64,000 bases of DNA from Folioceros fuciformis (lineage: Eukaryota; Anthocerotophyta; Anthocerotopsida; Anthocerotales). Each line of letters opens with the position of its first letter. Position 1 is the first letter of the stretch. Positions 1 to 11,670 of this stretch are shown in pieces. The notes under the pieces are model-generated. The model was given only the letters and a program-made list of their open reading frames with translations, was not told the DNA's origin and searched no databases. The DNA is taken from assembly GCA_049999805.1 (NCBI GenBank), contig JBNGIO010006336.1:267481-331480 (forward strand), read 5' to 3'. Both the position numbers and the translations under genes were made by a program.

Positions 1-27
1 TGTGGTATTTTCATTTTGTATTTCCAG

Positions 28-1249
28 GTGTGACGCACGATATGCAGCCTGGTAGTGACGAAGGACTACCCAGCGACGAAGCTGAAGAGCTAAGAAAACA
101 GCAGACCAAGGTGCAGGCTGCCGTTGTTGATCGTTTGTCTGATGCATATCAGCGGCTTTTGAAAACAAAGGCGAAACGAGAAGTGGATAGCCTTAAAGCT
201 ACGGAGCAGGAGATTAAAGGTGTGGCATCGATCGTTTTTGTTCTGCTTGATTTTTGAAAGCAGTTGCATGATTTAAGCCTTTATTGAACGCTGATCTCCT
301 GTCTCTCACCAGCATTGAAGGAGAAGGTGGACTGGCCAACATCGTGGGTGGACCAGTTCAGAGTTTTGCTCGTGAGGGGACTGAAAGAGAGAAGGCATGA
401 AGCTTTTGGAGTGTTACGCGTGACACAGGTTTTGGCGGTTTCATTTATTTGTGGACTACTCTGGTTTCATTCGACTACGGCACATATTAGAGATCAGGTT
501 GGTTATGACCGTTTCACAATGAATTCGGGCAATCCTTCGTTTGCTCCTTATTGCCTAGCCTTCTCCTCCTCCTCCTTTTTGACTTGTTCTTCGGACAGCT
601 TGGATTGCTTTTCTTCTTCTCAACGTTCTGGGGATTCTTGCCCCTGTTCACCGCCATTTTCACCTTCCCTCAAGAGCGAAAGATGTTGATAAAGGAGCGC
701 GCCTCAGGAATGTACCGGTTGTCCTCATACTTCTTCGCGAAGACAATTGGGGATTTGCCTCTGGAATTCGTTCTGCCTATCATATTTATTATCATCGTCT
801 ACTGGATGGGCGGTCTGAAACCAGCTGCCGACACCTTTCTCGTGAGTATGCTGGTTCTTCTGTTCAACGTATTGGTCTCGCAGGGACTCGGCTTATTCCT
901 TGGAGCTGCAGTGATGGAGACCAAGCAGGCAACAACATTGGCATCTGTTATCATGCTTCTTTTTCTGCTTGCTGGGGGCTTCTACGTGCAGAAAACACCA
1001 CCCTTCATTGCATGGGTTAAGTACCTTTCGTTCAGCTACTACTCCTTCAAAATACAGCTGTCACTCCAGTACGACAAAGACCAGACATACCCGTGTGCTA
1101 GCGGGGTTTGTCGAATTGAAGACTTCCAGGAAGTCAAGAACGTCGGTCTCGGACATATTGGCACAAGCCTCCTGGCTCTTACAGTTATGATGGTCGGATA
1201 CCGGTTTCTGTGCTACTTGGCACTGCGACGGCTCAAGGGCTTCAAATAA
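28..1249 (+). CDS. ABCG (WBC) half-transporter, 3' part
   Basis: This is the C-terminal half of an ABCG (white-brown complex) half-size ABC transporter; the nucleotide-binding domain lies upstream of the window. Exons visible: 28-219, 313-497 and 599-1249, joined in phase with GT-AG introns of 93 and 101 bp. The first exon is a charged linker. The second opens the ABC2 membrane domain (WVDQFRVLLVRGLKERRHE). The third has the family hallmarks FPQERKMLIKERASGMYRLSSYF, the VYWMGGL region, and the late extracellular loop before the last helix, with cysteines in YPCASGVC. The end FLCYLALRRLKGFK and stop are typical of the clade containing Arabidopsis ABCG21/22/25-like exporters. As a half-transporter it should work as a dimer, probably in the plasma membrane. 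Substrate (hormone, lipid or other) cannot be told. The 5' end is cut by the window edge. Confidence 0.9.
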
Positions 1250-1672
1250 GCGTCTGGACGCATACATTTGGTGATATTATGCAGGCGAACCGACACCAAC
1301 GTCGAGAACATGTAGGAACATGGAGACATGTAGGAGGTGTTCCTTTCTGAACGGATTCCAGTTCTGTGGATCTACACGTCGTCAGGGCCGTCGGCAAAAT
1401 GATGGATACTCTGTGCATCTGCGAGTATCATTTCGCGCCTCTCCATGCAAGAAATGTTCTTCATCTGTGTGACAGAGTCATGCAGGCCGAACATTTTTGG
1501 TAACAATTTTTCCCCACTTAAGTATTAAGTAGACAAGTAGTAGTACTAGAACGTTTGCATGGACAAGCCTGGGTACTTTATTCCAGACCTCAGCCCGGTT
1601 TCCGCCCAGTCTACTAGAGATCGGGGCGGGCGAGGCGACGACGTGTTTGTTAAGTTGTTAACAAGGTCGAAA
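1250..1672. other. Intergenic, 3' ends of convergent genes
   Basis: About 420 bp between the stop codons of the ABCG gene (+) and the PPR gene (-). It should hold both 3' UTRs. I see no coding potential, RNA gene or clear repeat in it. Confidence 0.6.
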
Positions 1673-4600
1673 TTACTTATGCCTGTCACATGAACACCAG
1701 CCATCTACAAAATGATGAACACGGTGTGCATCTCTAACTATGATCTCGCGCTTCTCAACACGCGACATGATTTTTGTCCCACTGTGACAGTCATTGCACA
1801 TGCGAAGGTTCTTAGTGACTAGCAAAGTCGCGCCATCCGGAGTGTTAAGCAGACCATAGGCCAATGCTAGTTTTTCAGCATGACCGCATAACGCATCCTC
1901 CTTCTCTCTCTCAGAGACTGGCTTCAGCACTAATTCTGTATGTGGCACATGGCCTCCTTCTTCCTTAAGTAGCAAATTTGAGCTCCTCAGCTTAGAGGAG
2001 ATGTCATCCCTTTCCTCCCCAACAGTAAAATCCTGGACCTTCCGATCCAACTCAATCCACGCCCTAGCAGGCTTCTTCCAAGCACCTGCAGACCTCCTTA
2101 GGCTTTCAATCCTCTCCACATCGACCCACCTTCCAGTGTTGGCATACAAATTCGCCAATAGGACGTAGGCACCGGCATTCTGGGGTTCAAGTTCGGTGAG
2201 ATGGTCGAAACATCGCTGGGCACGGTCTACGTCGTTGTGGCTTGCACAGGAAGTGAGCAAGGATGTCCACCCAACAACATCCTTCTCAAAAGGCATACTT
2301 AGCAGCATATTCTCGGCCTCATCCATGCGACCTGCCCGTCCAAGAACGTCGACCATAGATGTGTAGTGCAGGGCCCCAGGAGCAATGCCATGGTCTTCCA
2401 CCATGCTTTTGAAAAACTGTTGAGCGTGTGATACCAGTGACTGGTGACTGCAAGCCACGAGAAGACAAAGGAAAGTCGCTTCATTGGGCTCGACCCCTTC
2501 CTGTCGCATCTCCTGAAAACACTGGATTGCCATTTGGCTGTCATCGTGTTGGCTGTAGCCATAGAGCAGAGAATTCCATGTCACCACATCTCGTGTGGGC
2601 AGCCTGTCAAACAGTCTGCGAGCATCGTCCAAGTAGCCGCATTTGGCGTACATGTCCACCAGGCTGCTTCCAACAGCCACCTCAGTTTCTAGTCCCTGTC
2701 TCTTGATTTCGGAATGAAGTTCCCTACCGTACCCTAAAGCTCCAATGCTGGCACACGCTTTCAAGAGGCACACAAAAGTGACATGATCAGGAGTCATGCC
2801 CTCTTGTTGCATGAGTTCATACAGATGAAGCGCCTCCTGACCAAGCCCATGCTGAGCATATCCTGTGATCATGGCATTCCATGTCACCACATCTTTTGTT
2901 GGCAGCCTGTCAAACACTCGTTGAGCATCCACTAGACTGCAACACTTGGCATACATGTCCACCAAGCCATTGCCAACCAACAAATTCGATTCTAGCCCTC
3001 TATCCTGTATCTGTGAATGTAGGTTCTTGCCCTCGTGTAGAGCACCTATACTTGCACAAGCTTTGAGGAGGCACGCAAATGTAACATGACTCGCTAAGGC
3101 CACGCCCTCCTGATGCATACTTGCATACAGAGAAAGCGCTTCTTCATTGAGCCCGTGTTGGCAGTATCCTGTAATCATAGCATTCCACGTCACCACATCC
3201 CGCTTTGGCAAACTGTCAAACACATATCGAGCATCCGCCAAGCTTCTACACTTCGCATACATGTCCACCAAGCTGGTACATAAGACTACATCATGTTCAA
3301 GACCCTGCTTTCGAATTTGTGCATGGAGTTCCTTGCCCTGACGCAAACATCGAATACTGGCGCATGCTTTCAAAAGACAGACCAGTGTCGATTCAGTCAC
3401 CTCAGTTAGGCCACTCTCTTGCATGCACGCATACAGGGTCAGGGCTTCCTGGCCAAGACCACAATGCACGTAGCTTGCAATCATGGCCCCCCACATCTCA
3501 ACACCTTTGATTCCTTGCTTGTCAAACACACTTCGAGCATCTTCAATGCTGCCACAGTTAGCATACATATCCACCAGACCACAGGTAATAATAGGATCAG
3601 CTTCCAGACCCCTTTCCTTAATCTGAAGATGGAGCTCCTTGCCCTCATTTAACAATCCAGTGTTGGCACATGCTTTCAAAACGCACGCATATGTGACATG
3701 ATTTACCGCAACAGTGGCATCCTTTTGCAGACTTTTGAACAGAGACAAGGCCTCTACTCCGCACCCATTCTGAGAGTATCCACTGATCAAAGCATTCCAT
3801 GTCGCCACGTTCTTTGTAGGCAACTTGTCAAACACCATGTGAGCATCCTCCATGCTTCCACATTTTGCATACATGTCGATCAGGCTATTCCCCAAAATCT
3901 CATCTATCACAAGCCCTTTATCCTGAATTTCACAGTGAAGCTTCTTGCCCTCACCTAAAGCTCGAATACTGGCACAGGCGTTGAGGAGGCAAGAATACGT
4001 CACCTGGTTGGCTGGAAGCATTGCCTCCTGCTGCATTGAAGTATAGAGAGAGAGAGCCTCCTGACCAAGCCCTTGCTGAGCATAGCCAGCAATCATGGTG
4101 GTCCAAGTTACAACATCATTTGAGGGCAACCTGTCGAATATGCCACGAGCTGCCTCCATACGGCCGCATTTCGAATACATGTCGACAAGGCTACGGCCTA
4201 TGACTACATCACCATCGAGGCCTCTTTCCTGGATTTCCAAATGGAGCTGCTCGCCTTGGTGTAGGGCTCCACTGGCGCCACACGCTTTCAGGAGGGGCAC
4301 GAATGTATAGCCATTTGGCATGGTGACACCTTCCTCTTTCATATTTGAATAAAGAGTGAGTGCTTCTTGAGCAAGACCACAGCAAGCGTATCCCCCAATC
4401 ATTACAGTCCATGTTACAACGTCTTTAGATGGCAGGTTGTCAAACACGCGGCGGGCATCTTTAATACTGCCACATTTCACATACATGTCTACCAGACTGC
4501 TTCCAATTACCACTTCAGCTTCAAGTCCGTGTTTCACTACTTGAGAGTGAAGCTCCTTGCCTTCACGTAAGGCTCCGGTGCTGGCACAAGCTTTTAGGAG

Positions 4601-5733
4601 GGATGCATATGTGACATGATTCGCCGAAGTCATGCAATCCTTCTGCATGCTTACGTACAAAGAAAGGGCTTCCTGACAGTGCCCATGCTGAGCATATCCT
4701 GCAATCATAGAAGTCCATGTGACCACACTTTTGGTCTCCAAACTCTCAAACACTTGGCGTGCATCCTCCAAGCTCCCACATTTTGCATACATGTCCACCA
4801 GAGAATTTCCCACAAACGTGTCAGGCTCAAGCCCACTCCCTAGCACGTCAGTATGGACCTGCTTCCCAGATTCCAAATCTGCCATACTTGCACAAGCCTT
4901 GAGGGCCTTAACAAATACGTGATTGTTAGGCTCTACAGATGACCGTCGCATCTCTTGATATAATCGTATTGCCTTCACTGGCTGTCCATGATCAACATGT
5001 GCAGAAATAACGTAGAACCAGGAGAAGGCGTTAGGTGTGGCCAGTTTAGCGAACACCTGCATAGCGTCCTGCAACCTGCCATTGGAAGCATACATGCGGA
5101 TGAAGTGGTTGGCCAAGAACGTTGTACACTCGTAGCCACTGTCGAGAGTGAGAGCATGAACCCGTCTGCCAACGACAAGATTCTTCTCCAGGATGCATCC
5201 TTTGAGCAAACGATAAAAGGCTGCATCAGGCACGTACGACCCTTGACCCACCAGGACATGCAGGGCCTCAACAGCATCATTGAGCTGCCCCTCGTCGCGT
5301 GGCTTGCCCCAATTCCCAACTTGTGACGGACTTGCCACTCTGTACAGGCAGGCCACTGTCACCACACAGTTCTGCACGTTCAAACAGACCTTGAAGCACA
5401 GAGAAAAGGGGTGTACCTCGCAGACTGATCATGTTGGCTCGTTGGATAGACACCAGGAAGATTTGCTGGTTCGGCAACGCCAGCAGTTTGCGCTGTTAGA
5501 AGGTTGCCCTGGACCCAGGCGAGCTGGGAGTCAATCCACAATCCCTCCGTTCGGACGGTGTGCGCTGAATCACTACACGCGGACTTGAACTCCAGTGTTG
5601 TGCATGGTTCCGCTTCAGCTCGTAAGGACGAAAGGCGTCTCCACCATTTCTTCCCAGCCCTCAGGTGTTTGGATCTGTTTTGAACCAGATTCCCGACAAC
5701 CGAATGGCTCCCAATTTTCCCACCTTTCCTCAT
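1673..5733 (-). CDS. PLS-class PPR protein with a DRH-terminated DYW domain
   Basis: Organelle RNA-editing factor family. The large exon (1673-5339) has nine or so P-L-S triplets of about 103 residues, each with a VDMYAKCGSLEDA-type helix and a VVTWNAMITGYAQHG-type helix, then E/E+ motifs and a DYW cytidine-deaminase-like domain. The active-site motif is kept as HAE (about residues 1259-1261), with zinc ligands in CNDCH and CSC. The protein ends CSCDRHK instead of CSCGDYW, and the PG box reads KKPARAW. The large frame has no usable ATG at its 5' end. I therefore propose a first exon 5417-5733 (ATG at 5733; basic, Ser/Arg-rich start fitting an organelle presequence) joined by a 77 bp GT-AG intron, 5340-5416, in matching phase, giving about 1327 residues. 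The deaminase call is firm; the first exon is inferred. Confidence 0.85.
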
Positions 5734-6339
5734 CAGGCGGGCGTTGCCGTCTCACCAACATGCCACTAACCTAAAGAATCGAGGAGCAAAAGGGCTGGCT
5801 TGCGCAAATGTGTTCATCGTGTATGTCCCACAGGTGTGCTACATGGCATTCTGCGCGAGGGGTTCTCCTAATAGAAGACGTAAGAAATGGTGCCCTGACC
5901 AGAGCTGGAAATGATGCGACTATGCACCAACTTTTCATTCCCCTCTGCGTGAGCTGCAAATCCTCCAACACAGTGGATGTTCCGGTGCCTCAGCAAACAC
6001 ACACCATCAAATTTTGATGCTGAGAGTTATGTGGTGCACTGGTTAAAGGTCTGTTGTACCTATTCCTTCAGACATACTACGTTCTGGGTAAAACATCGTG
6101 AAACTCTATGCGCTCGCCCGCCCGGCCAATGGTGTACCTTTATGTACAGAATTGGACCTGCCTTATAAAGGTCTCTTCCAAGGCTAACTTACCTGGTTAG
6201 TAAGCACGCTAAGTAGGTATATAGCACTTTCAACAAATTGATCGTAGTATACAAAGCTGCGCTCTAGGGTGACAACAAAAGCCGGATGGAGCAAGCCATG
6301 TTGTTCCCCAGAGCGGCTGAGGTTCGGTCCTGGAGAATG
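5734..6339. other. Spacer upstream of PPR gene / downstream of SPL7-like gene
   Basis: About 600 bp between the proposed PPR start and the SPL7-like stop codon, both genes on the minus strand. Short frames here have no family resemblance. No repeat or RNA gene recognised; the part next to 6339 is presumably 3' UTR. Confidence 0.5.
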
Positions 6340-9300
6340 TCAAGGTTCCTCTGGTGAACCCCACAGACAACGTCTGAGCGATACCGAGAGGTAGTCCATT
6401 GCTCCCTGGGGATGCTGGAATACGAAGCACGCTCCCACGCACACGGCCAGAACTCCCACCATGGTCATAATGCTACGGGCCCCAATCCTCACATGCTGGT
6501 TGGCAAAAGTAGAATTCCTGTAGCTAAACCTTCGAGTCCGTCTGGATGCCCAAAAGTGCTCTATATCCAGGTCCGAAGATGCTTTGCTGGAGAGGAATGG
6601 CTCCTTCAGATTTTCGATGTCCACGACACGGTGCCCTGTGTAATTTACGGGGACAACTAAAGCCCCATTCCCAACGGAAGGCGGGGATGCAGATATTGCT
6701 TCATCACCCTGCCCAAGAGGTGCACCTCTGCTGCCGATTTCCAAGGGTTGGCTTTGCTGGACGAAACCGGAATCAGCAAGCCAACTGCGCAGAATATTTT
6801 CTAGGACTTTGCTGATCGTTGGATTTTCCAACGCATGAGCACCATCCAGGTGAGCGGACATGCCGACACCAAAAGACACTGCAGAAGACAATATCCGCCC
6901 TGCAACAGAAGGGCAGCCTCCGGCCAAAGCGAACCTGAGAAGCCGTCGTAGCCTTGTTGCATGCCACTGCCTACCCACAAAGGTGTCAAGTCTGTCTGGG
7001 GTGCTGTACCGTTCTGGATAGCTAAACACCCACCCCAAGTCAAGCAGTAGCGTATGGACCATCCTCCAGAGATCGGAAGAATTGGACCCGGAATGCAGCC
7101 CGAGCCTGCTCAACAGTGTCTGCAGCTCAGCGCACACCTCGGCATCGGCGACTAGCAACGGGACATGATTGCTTGTACCATGGTTGTTTTCAAACTCAAC
7201 ATACACCACACCACACCTAACGGAGTTCACAGCAGGAATCCTTAGCTCATAAGGCGACGTGCCCCCATCCGCTCTGTCCTTGCCTGGTTGCATCCCTTGC
7301 ACATAATTACTCCTTTCAACAGAAAGATATTTTCCCCCAAACGAGAGAAACGGCCTAACTTCTCCATAACGAAGATTTTTGCCGTGCACTTGCACAAGTG
7401 TAGATGCGCCAGCTTCTATACACACTGGCCACACGAAATCCAGCTTTGCTAGTTTTTCTCTCAACCCATTGTTGCGTATATCAGTGACATGCCCTTTCAA
7501 AACCTCACACACCTGTTCCCCTAAGCAGGCCATAAAGTGGCCTGAGTCCCAAAACCCTCCACCTGATCCCTGAACAAGCTTGGCCACATAAGCAGCCCAG
7601 TTTGCCTCGAGATCGTCCCACATCTGCTGCTCCATGGACAGGAACAAAGTTAGAATGGTGCAGCCAGATCGAATATATCCCTCTAGTTCCACAGGCATGT
7701 TCCCTATCCACTCCAAAATCTGTTGACGCAACCTGCGGGGAAAGTCACCAGGATTCCAGTCATAAAGTTTGAAAGATATGCGGCCTGAAGGGAAAGGGGA
7801 CGAGTAGGTATGGGCTTTTCTATTCAGAGGTCTATACGAAGAAGGATGCTGTTGGAAAAGAATATCCGCATCATGTGCCCCAGGGATCTTTGGGTTGGGA
7901 AAGAAGTTGTCCCCAAGGAGGTCGTCTTCAAGAAGAAAAGACAGCAGCGACTCTTCCTCTAGTCCCGATTTCCCGGGATTGAAGCCGAATTGCTGGCCCG
8001 ACATATCCCCAGAGGATGCACCCCAGTTTCTTGCATTCGCTTCACCTGCCATGTCATCACAGGGAGGCAGTCCTGTGGTGGCCGAGACTGGATCTCCAAA
8101 CACAGAGCTGGGGAAGACATTGATCGCACCAGCACTAGCCCTCCCTGTCTCACTCGAGTGCAACCCTGCTCCCGACGTCGCCGGCTGCAGCAGGTGCGCA
8201 TCCACCGCCGGCAATTGCAGTCCTAGAGTATCAGTGGACTGTGACGGGCCACACATAACCGAGCTCTGAAGAGAATCCAAGCAAGAAGAAACCGTGGTGG
8301 TCCCACAACATCTGCCTACAGCCGCCTCCACCGACGACGAGCTGAGAGTGGAGGCCAGCTTAAACGAAGGTTCCGAATCCAAAACCCCCGACACCGGCGC
8401 CTGCTCCATAGACGCAGAGTTCTCCGTCGCAGGTGACGGGCTAGACTTGTCCTCACCTCCGAGCTGAGCATCCGTAGCCTGGTGCCCGGCTCCCTCCCCC
8501 GTCCCAGTCTCCCCCGACTCCATCATCTTCCTCCTCCTCCTGGTGTTATGCCTCTCAAGCTTCCGCCTACAGCTCCTCTTTTCATCATCGAAATCCGTAA
8601 CCTTGTGAAACTTGCCACACTGCTGACAGTAGCGATGAGGCTCCCCTTTCAGCTTCACCGTGATAGCATTAGCGCAGCGAAGACACACCCGGTGGCGCTG
8701 ATGGTACCCCTTCAGCCTCCCGAGGTCCTCCCTGCATGCCTCCACCTGACACATGGCCGTGGCCCTAGTCCGCTTCCGGCTAACCACATCCTCCTCCTCG
8801 TCATTGTCCGTGCACCCGCACGGCGTCCTCTCCCCCACCGCGCTGGGACAAGGATCCTGCTTACCCCCCGACATACTGGACAACTGCTCCGTGACATCCG
8901 GAGACTGGCTCTCATCCGCCTCGAAGATGCGGCGGCTCGGGAACGCAACGTCCAACCCCGCCTTGCTCTTCTCTGCTGCTGCAGCACCACCACCACCACA
9001 ACCCTCCCGCACATGAGCACACACACGCACACACATCCACAACCATGACGCACATTCCACATCCTCCCACACTCACCCCGCCCTCGTCCGGGTCCCCGCG
9101 CCCGCTTGCCAGCCCCCCCCGCTCCCTCCCTCTTCCGATTCCCGCTCCCGCTGCCATCTCCATCCCCCACTCCGCCCTCGCTCTCCACATCAACATCCCC
9201 ATCCACAGCCAGGACCGCATCCGGGCGCGAGTTGGCCACCAGCCGCACGCTGTCCCAGTCCCAGAGCTCCCCTAGACTGGTGCCGTCGTCTATGATGCCA

Positions 9301-9341
9301 CCGGCTTCCCGGTGGCAATCGGCCATGGAATTCATAAACAT
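6340..9341 (-). CDS. SPL7: SBP-box transcription factor, SPL7/CRR1 type (copper response)
   Basis: Exons 9341-9077 and 8978-6340, joined by a 98 bp intron with GTGAGT donor and TGCAG acceptor; 967 residues. The SBP domain (about 165-239) has a first finger with four cysteines (C165, C170, C187, C190: CQVEAC...RVCLRCANA) instead of Cys3His. That Cys4 finger with the RVCLRCANA signature marks the SPL7/CRR1 clade. The second finger is C206, C209, H213, C225 (YCQQCGKFH), followed by the bipartite NLS KRSCRRKLERHNTRRRRK. Near the N terminus LWDWDSV matches the acidic start of SPL7. A hydrophobic segment close to the C terminus (SIMTMVGVLAVCVGACFVF) is a likely membrane helix. In Arabidopsis and Chlamydomonas this clade activates copper-deficiency genes through GTAC motifs. 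I took 9341 as start because the frame upstream has only non-ATG codons; an extra upstream exon is possible. Confidence 0.9.
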
Positions 9342-10345
9342 CTTGCCGGACTGATGCAGCTCCGACTCCGGCTCCGGCTCCGACTCCTGCTCCCGCCCCC
9401 GATCCCCCTCCCTCTCCCGCTCTTGCTGTTGCACACAATGCCGGGAAGGAGAGGGCCAGGTGCGAGGGGCCTCAGCCGAGCTCCATGGCAGGCGGCGATG
9501 ATGTTACCATAGCCGTCTCACGCCGAGAAGATGAGGCTGCCATCGTCGCGGGCCATGGACGGCCTGGCAAGGGCAAGGCAGAAACAGGACACGCCAGAAA
9601 TGAAGTAATTTCATTGCTGGACGCAGTTTCATACGGCCTTCCGACTTGGACCACGCCCCGATCCCACAGCGGGCGAGGCGAGACGTCTCCTCCGTCATCA
9701 TGAGTGTGGCACCACTCGTGCGCTCCTATAGCAAACTTCCGATGATGACAAGCCCGGGATTTAATATTCACAATACCAGTCTGCTTCAAAAAAGTAAATC
9801 TGTGTAGAATCTTCATCACATATTCTATCCGTCCCAGTGTCCCATTTTTACCTAGAGTAGGTAAAGACCGGGTCGGGTCGGGTCGGGTGGGATCGGATGG
9901 GATCAGGTCTCTCTCCTTCCCTTCCTGTGCCAAATATGTACAGTATAGGGATCCCAAATACATACAGTATGTATATCGACCCATGCCATGCCATGCCATG
10001 TGTATACAGACAGTATGCATATAAGAACAAGATGTCCCATCTTATCATTCATTTGCTAAGGAATGTATGAAGCAGACGTTGTAAAGGAGGCCATGTAGTC
10101 TAGTAGGTTACGTAGGCAAACTTGCAGAGCCCACGAATCGAATAAAATAACTGAATGCTAACGTTTCACACATACCGGCGGACAGCGGATTAGGGCAGAT
10201 CGCCGTCTCATTGTATCGAGAGTTCAAACTGTATCGGTGGCGGGCTGTGTGACTCGCAGGGAAGCAGTGAGACGCAGCAGCCGAAAGTTGAGTCTTGCCG
10301 TCCAGGGGAACAGGCTACTTGGTAAAGCGCGAGCAGGCTGCAAAG
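9342..10345. other. Divergent spacer between SPL7-like and SmD3 genes, with simple repeats
   Basis: One kilobase between divergent start codons; it must hold both promoters and 5' UTRs. The SPL7 side is rich in (CTCCGG)-like low complexity. Short tandem repeats: GGGTC units at about 9869-9888 and CCATG units at 9981-10000. Minus-strand frames of up to 182 codons here show no family features and are not called as genes. Confidence 0.55.
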
Positions 10346-11670
10346 ATGAGCAAGAGTCTGGGGATACCGGTTAAGCTATTGCATGAGGCGGAGGGACATG
10401 TTGTCACGGTGGAGCTCAAAAGCGGGGAGCTGTACAGAGGTTCGCTCATCGAATGTGAGGACAACTGGAATTGCCAGCTCGAATTCATCACCTACACTGC
10501 CAGGGTGAGGCTCTCGCTCTCTTTCTCATGTCCGTTTGCTTGCTGCCGTGTCTGACGGTGAGGTGAGGTGAGGTGAGTTGAGGGTATGGAGGTCATGACT
10601 TGCTTCTTCAGTCTCCGCAGTGCCTGCCGGCAGGTTAGGGATGCTTAGTTCGAGGGGACGAGGGGAGTGAGTGGGGCACGGGGGGGTGTAGGAATGTTGT
10701 TTGGNNNNNNNNNNNNNNNNNNNNNNNNNNNNNNNNNNNNNNNNNNNNNNNNNNNNNNNNNNNNNNNNNNNNNNNNNNNNNNNNNNNNNNNNNNNNNNNN
10801 NNNNTAGGGATGCTTAGTTCGAGGGGACGAGGGGAGTGAGTGGGGCACGGGGGGGTGTAGGAATGTTGTTTGGACCAAGGGGGGATGGTTGAAAGCGTTG
10901 TCCCGATCTTAAACGTTGTGGGAATCTTCGACTGCAGATGTCGGGGCAAGTCTAGGGCGGAGACGGAGTCTTTGTTAGCACACACTGTCCAGTAGGTCGT
11001 CTGTATTCCGGTGAGATGTCGAGTTGCTGTGCTGTGGCATGATTGTGTCACTGCTCACGCCTGCGCTGGACGCATCGCTCGCCCGCCGATAACTAACCGT
11101 GCCTGTTTCTGCTTGTCTGGCAGGACGGCAAAATCTCACAGTTGGAGCATGTTTTCATACGCGGTAGCAAAGTTAGGTGCGTGAAACGGCTTGATTTAGG
11201 TGGTGCTTGAAAGTTAATTTCAACTTTCACGTGGTTTGGGACGCTTCTATCTATCCATCACGCTGAATGTCGGTTCCAGGTTCATGATCATTCCGGACAT
11301 GCTGAAGAATGCTCCCATGTTCAAACGACTTGATGCCAAGATCAAGGTACTTTTGGACCATGTGTTTGCCTCCTCCTCCACCAGCAGGCATTGTAACCCT
11401 ACCAGGTTGTTAACAAACCCTTGGTACGTGCAGGGGAAGGGTTCTGCAGGGATCGGTGTCGGCCGTGGACGAGCTGTTGCATTGCGGGCCAAGGTGAGCT
11501 CGCCGCAATCCTCCGCCTTTCTTTATTCACTGCTGCTGCATTGTACAGAGCATATGCTCTCCGTGCCAGATCCACCTCATGGAGTTTTTTTTTTCTCTCA
11601 GGCTCGTTCAGCTGCCCGGGGTTCTGCTCCGGCTCCTCCAGTGCGACCCGCCCCACCCGCCAGGAGATAA
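10346..11670 (+). CDS. SmD3: Small nuclear ribonucleoprotein SmD3
   Basis: Five exons: 10346-10504, 11124-11176, 11280-11346, 11434-11493, 11602-11670; 135 residues, the normal SmD3 size. The N-terminal Sm1 motif (residues about 5-50: [19 protein letters not shown], then [20 protein letters not shown]) and Sm2 motif (about 60-80: [17 protein letters not shown]) are complete. A GRGR and Arg-rich tail ([13 protein letters not shown]) follows, as expected for a target of symmetric arginine dimethylation. SmD3 pairs with SmB in the heptameric Sm ring on U1, U2, U4 and U5 snRNAs in the nucleus. Start chosen at the ATG giving MSKSLGIP, as in other plants; an in-frame extension to 10295 lacks an ATG. 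Intron 1 contains a false assembly gap (see 10636-10873). Confidence 0.97.
10636..10873. repeat. 69 bp direct duplication flanking a 100-N gap (assembly artefact)
   Basis: Bases 10636-10704 and 10805-10873 are identical 69-mers (starting TAGGGATGCTTAGTTCGAGG, ending GGAATGTTGTTTGG). Between them are exactly 100 N (10705-10804). This is the pattern of two contig ends that overlap but were scaffolded without merging. It lies in SmD3 intron 1, so coding sequence is unaffected; true intron length is probably about 450 bp, not 619. Confidence 0.9.

Noticed and set aside
2428-5326. Many plus-strand frames across the PPR gene
   Set aside because: They recur with the PPR module period and are antisense shadows.
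9472-10020. 182-codon minus-strand frame in the SPL7-SmD3 spacer
   Set aside because: Low-complexity, includes simple repeats, no family resemblance and no splice-supported extension.
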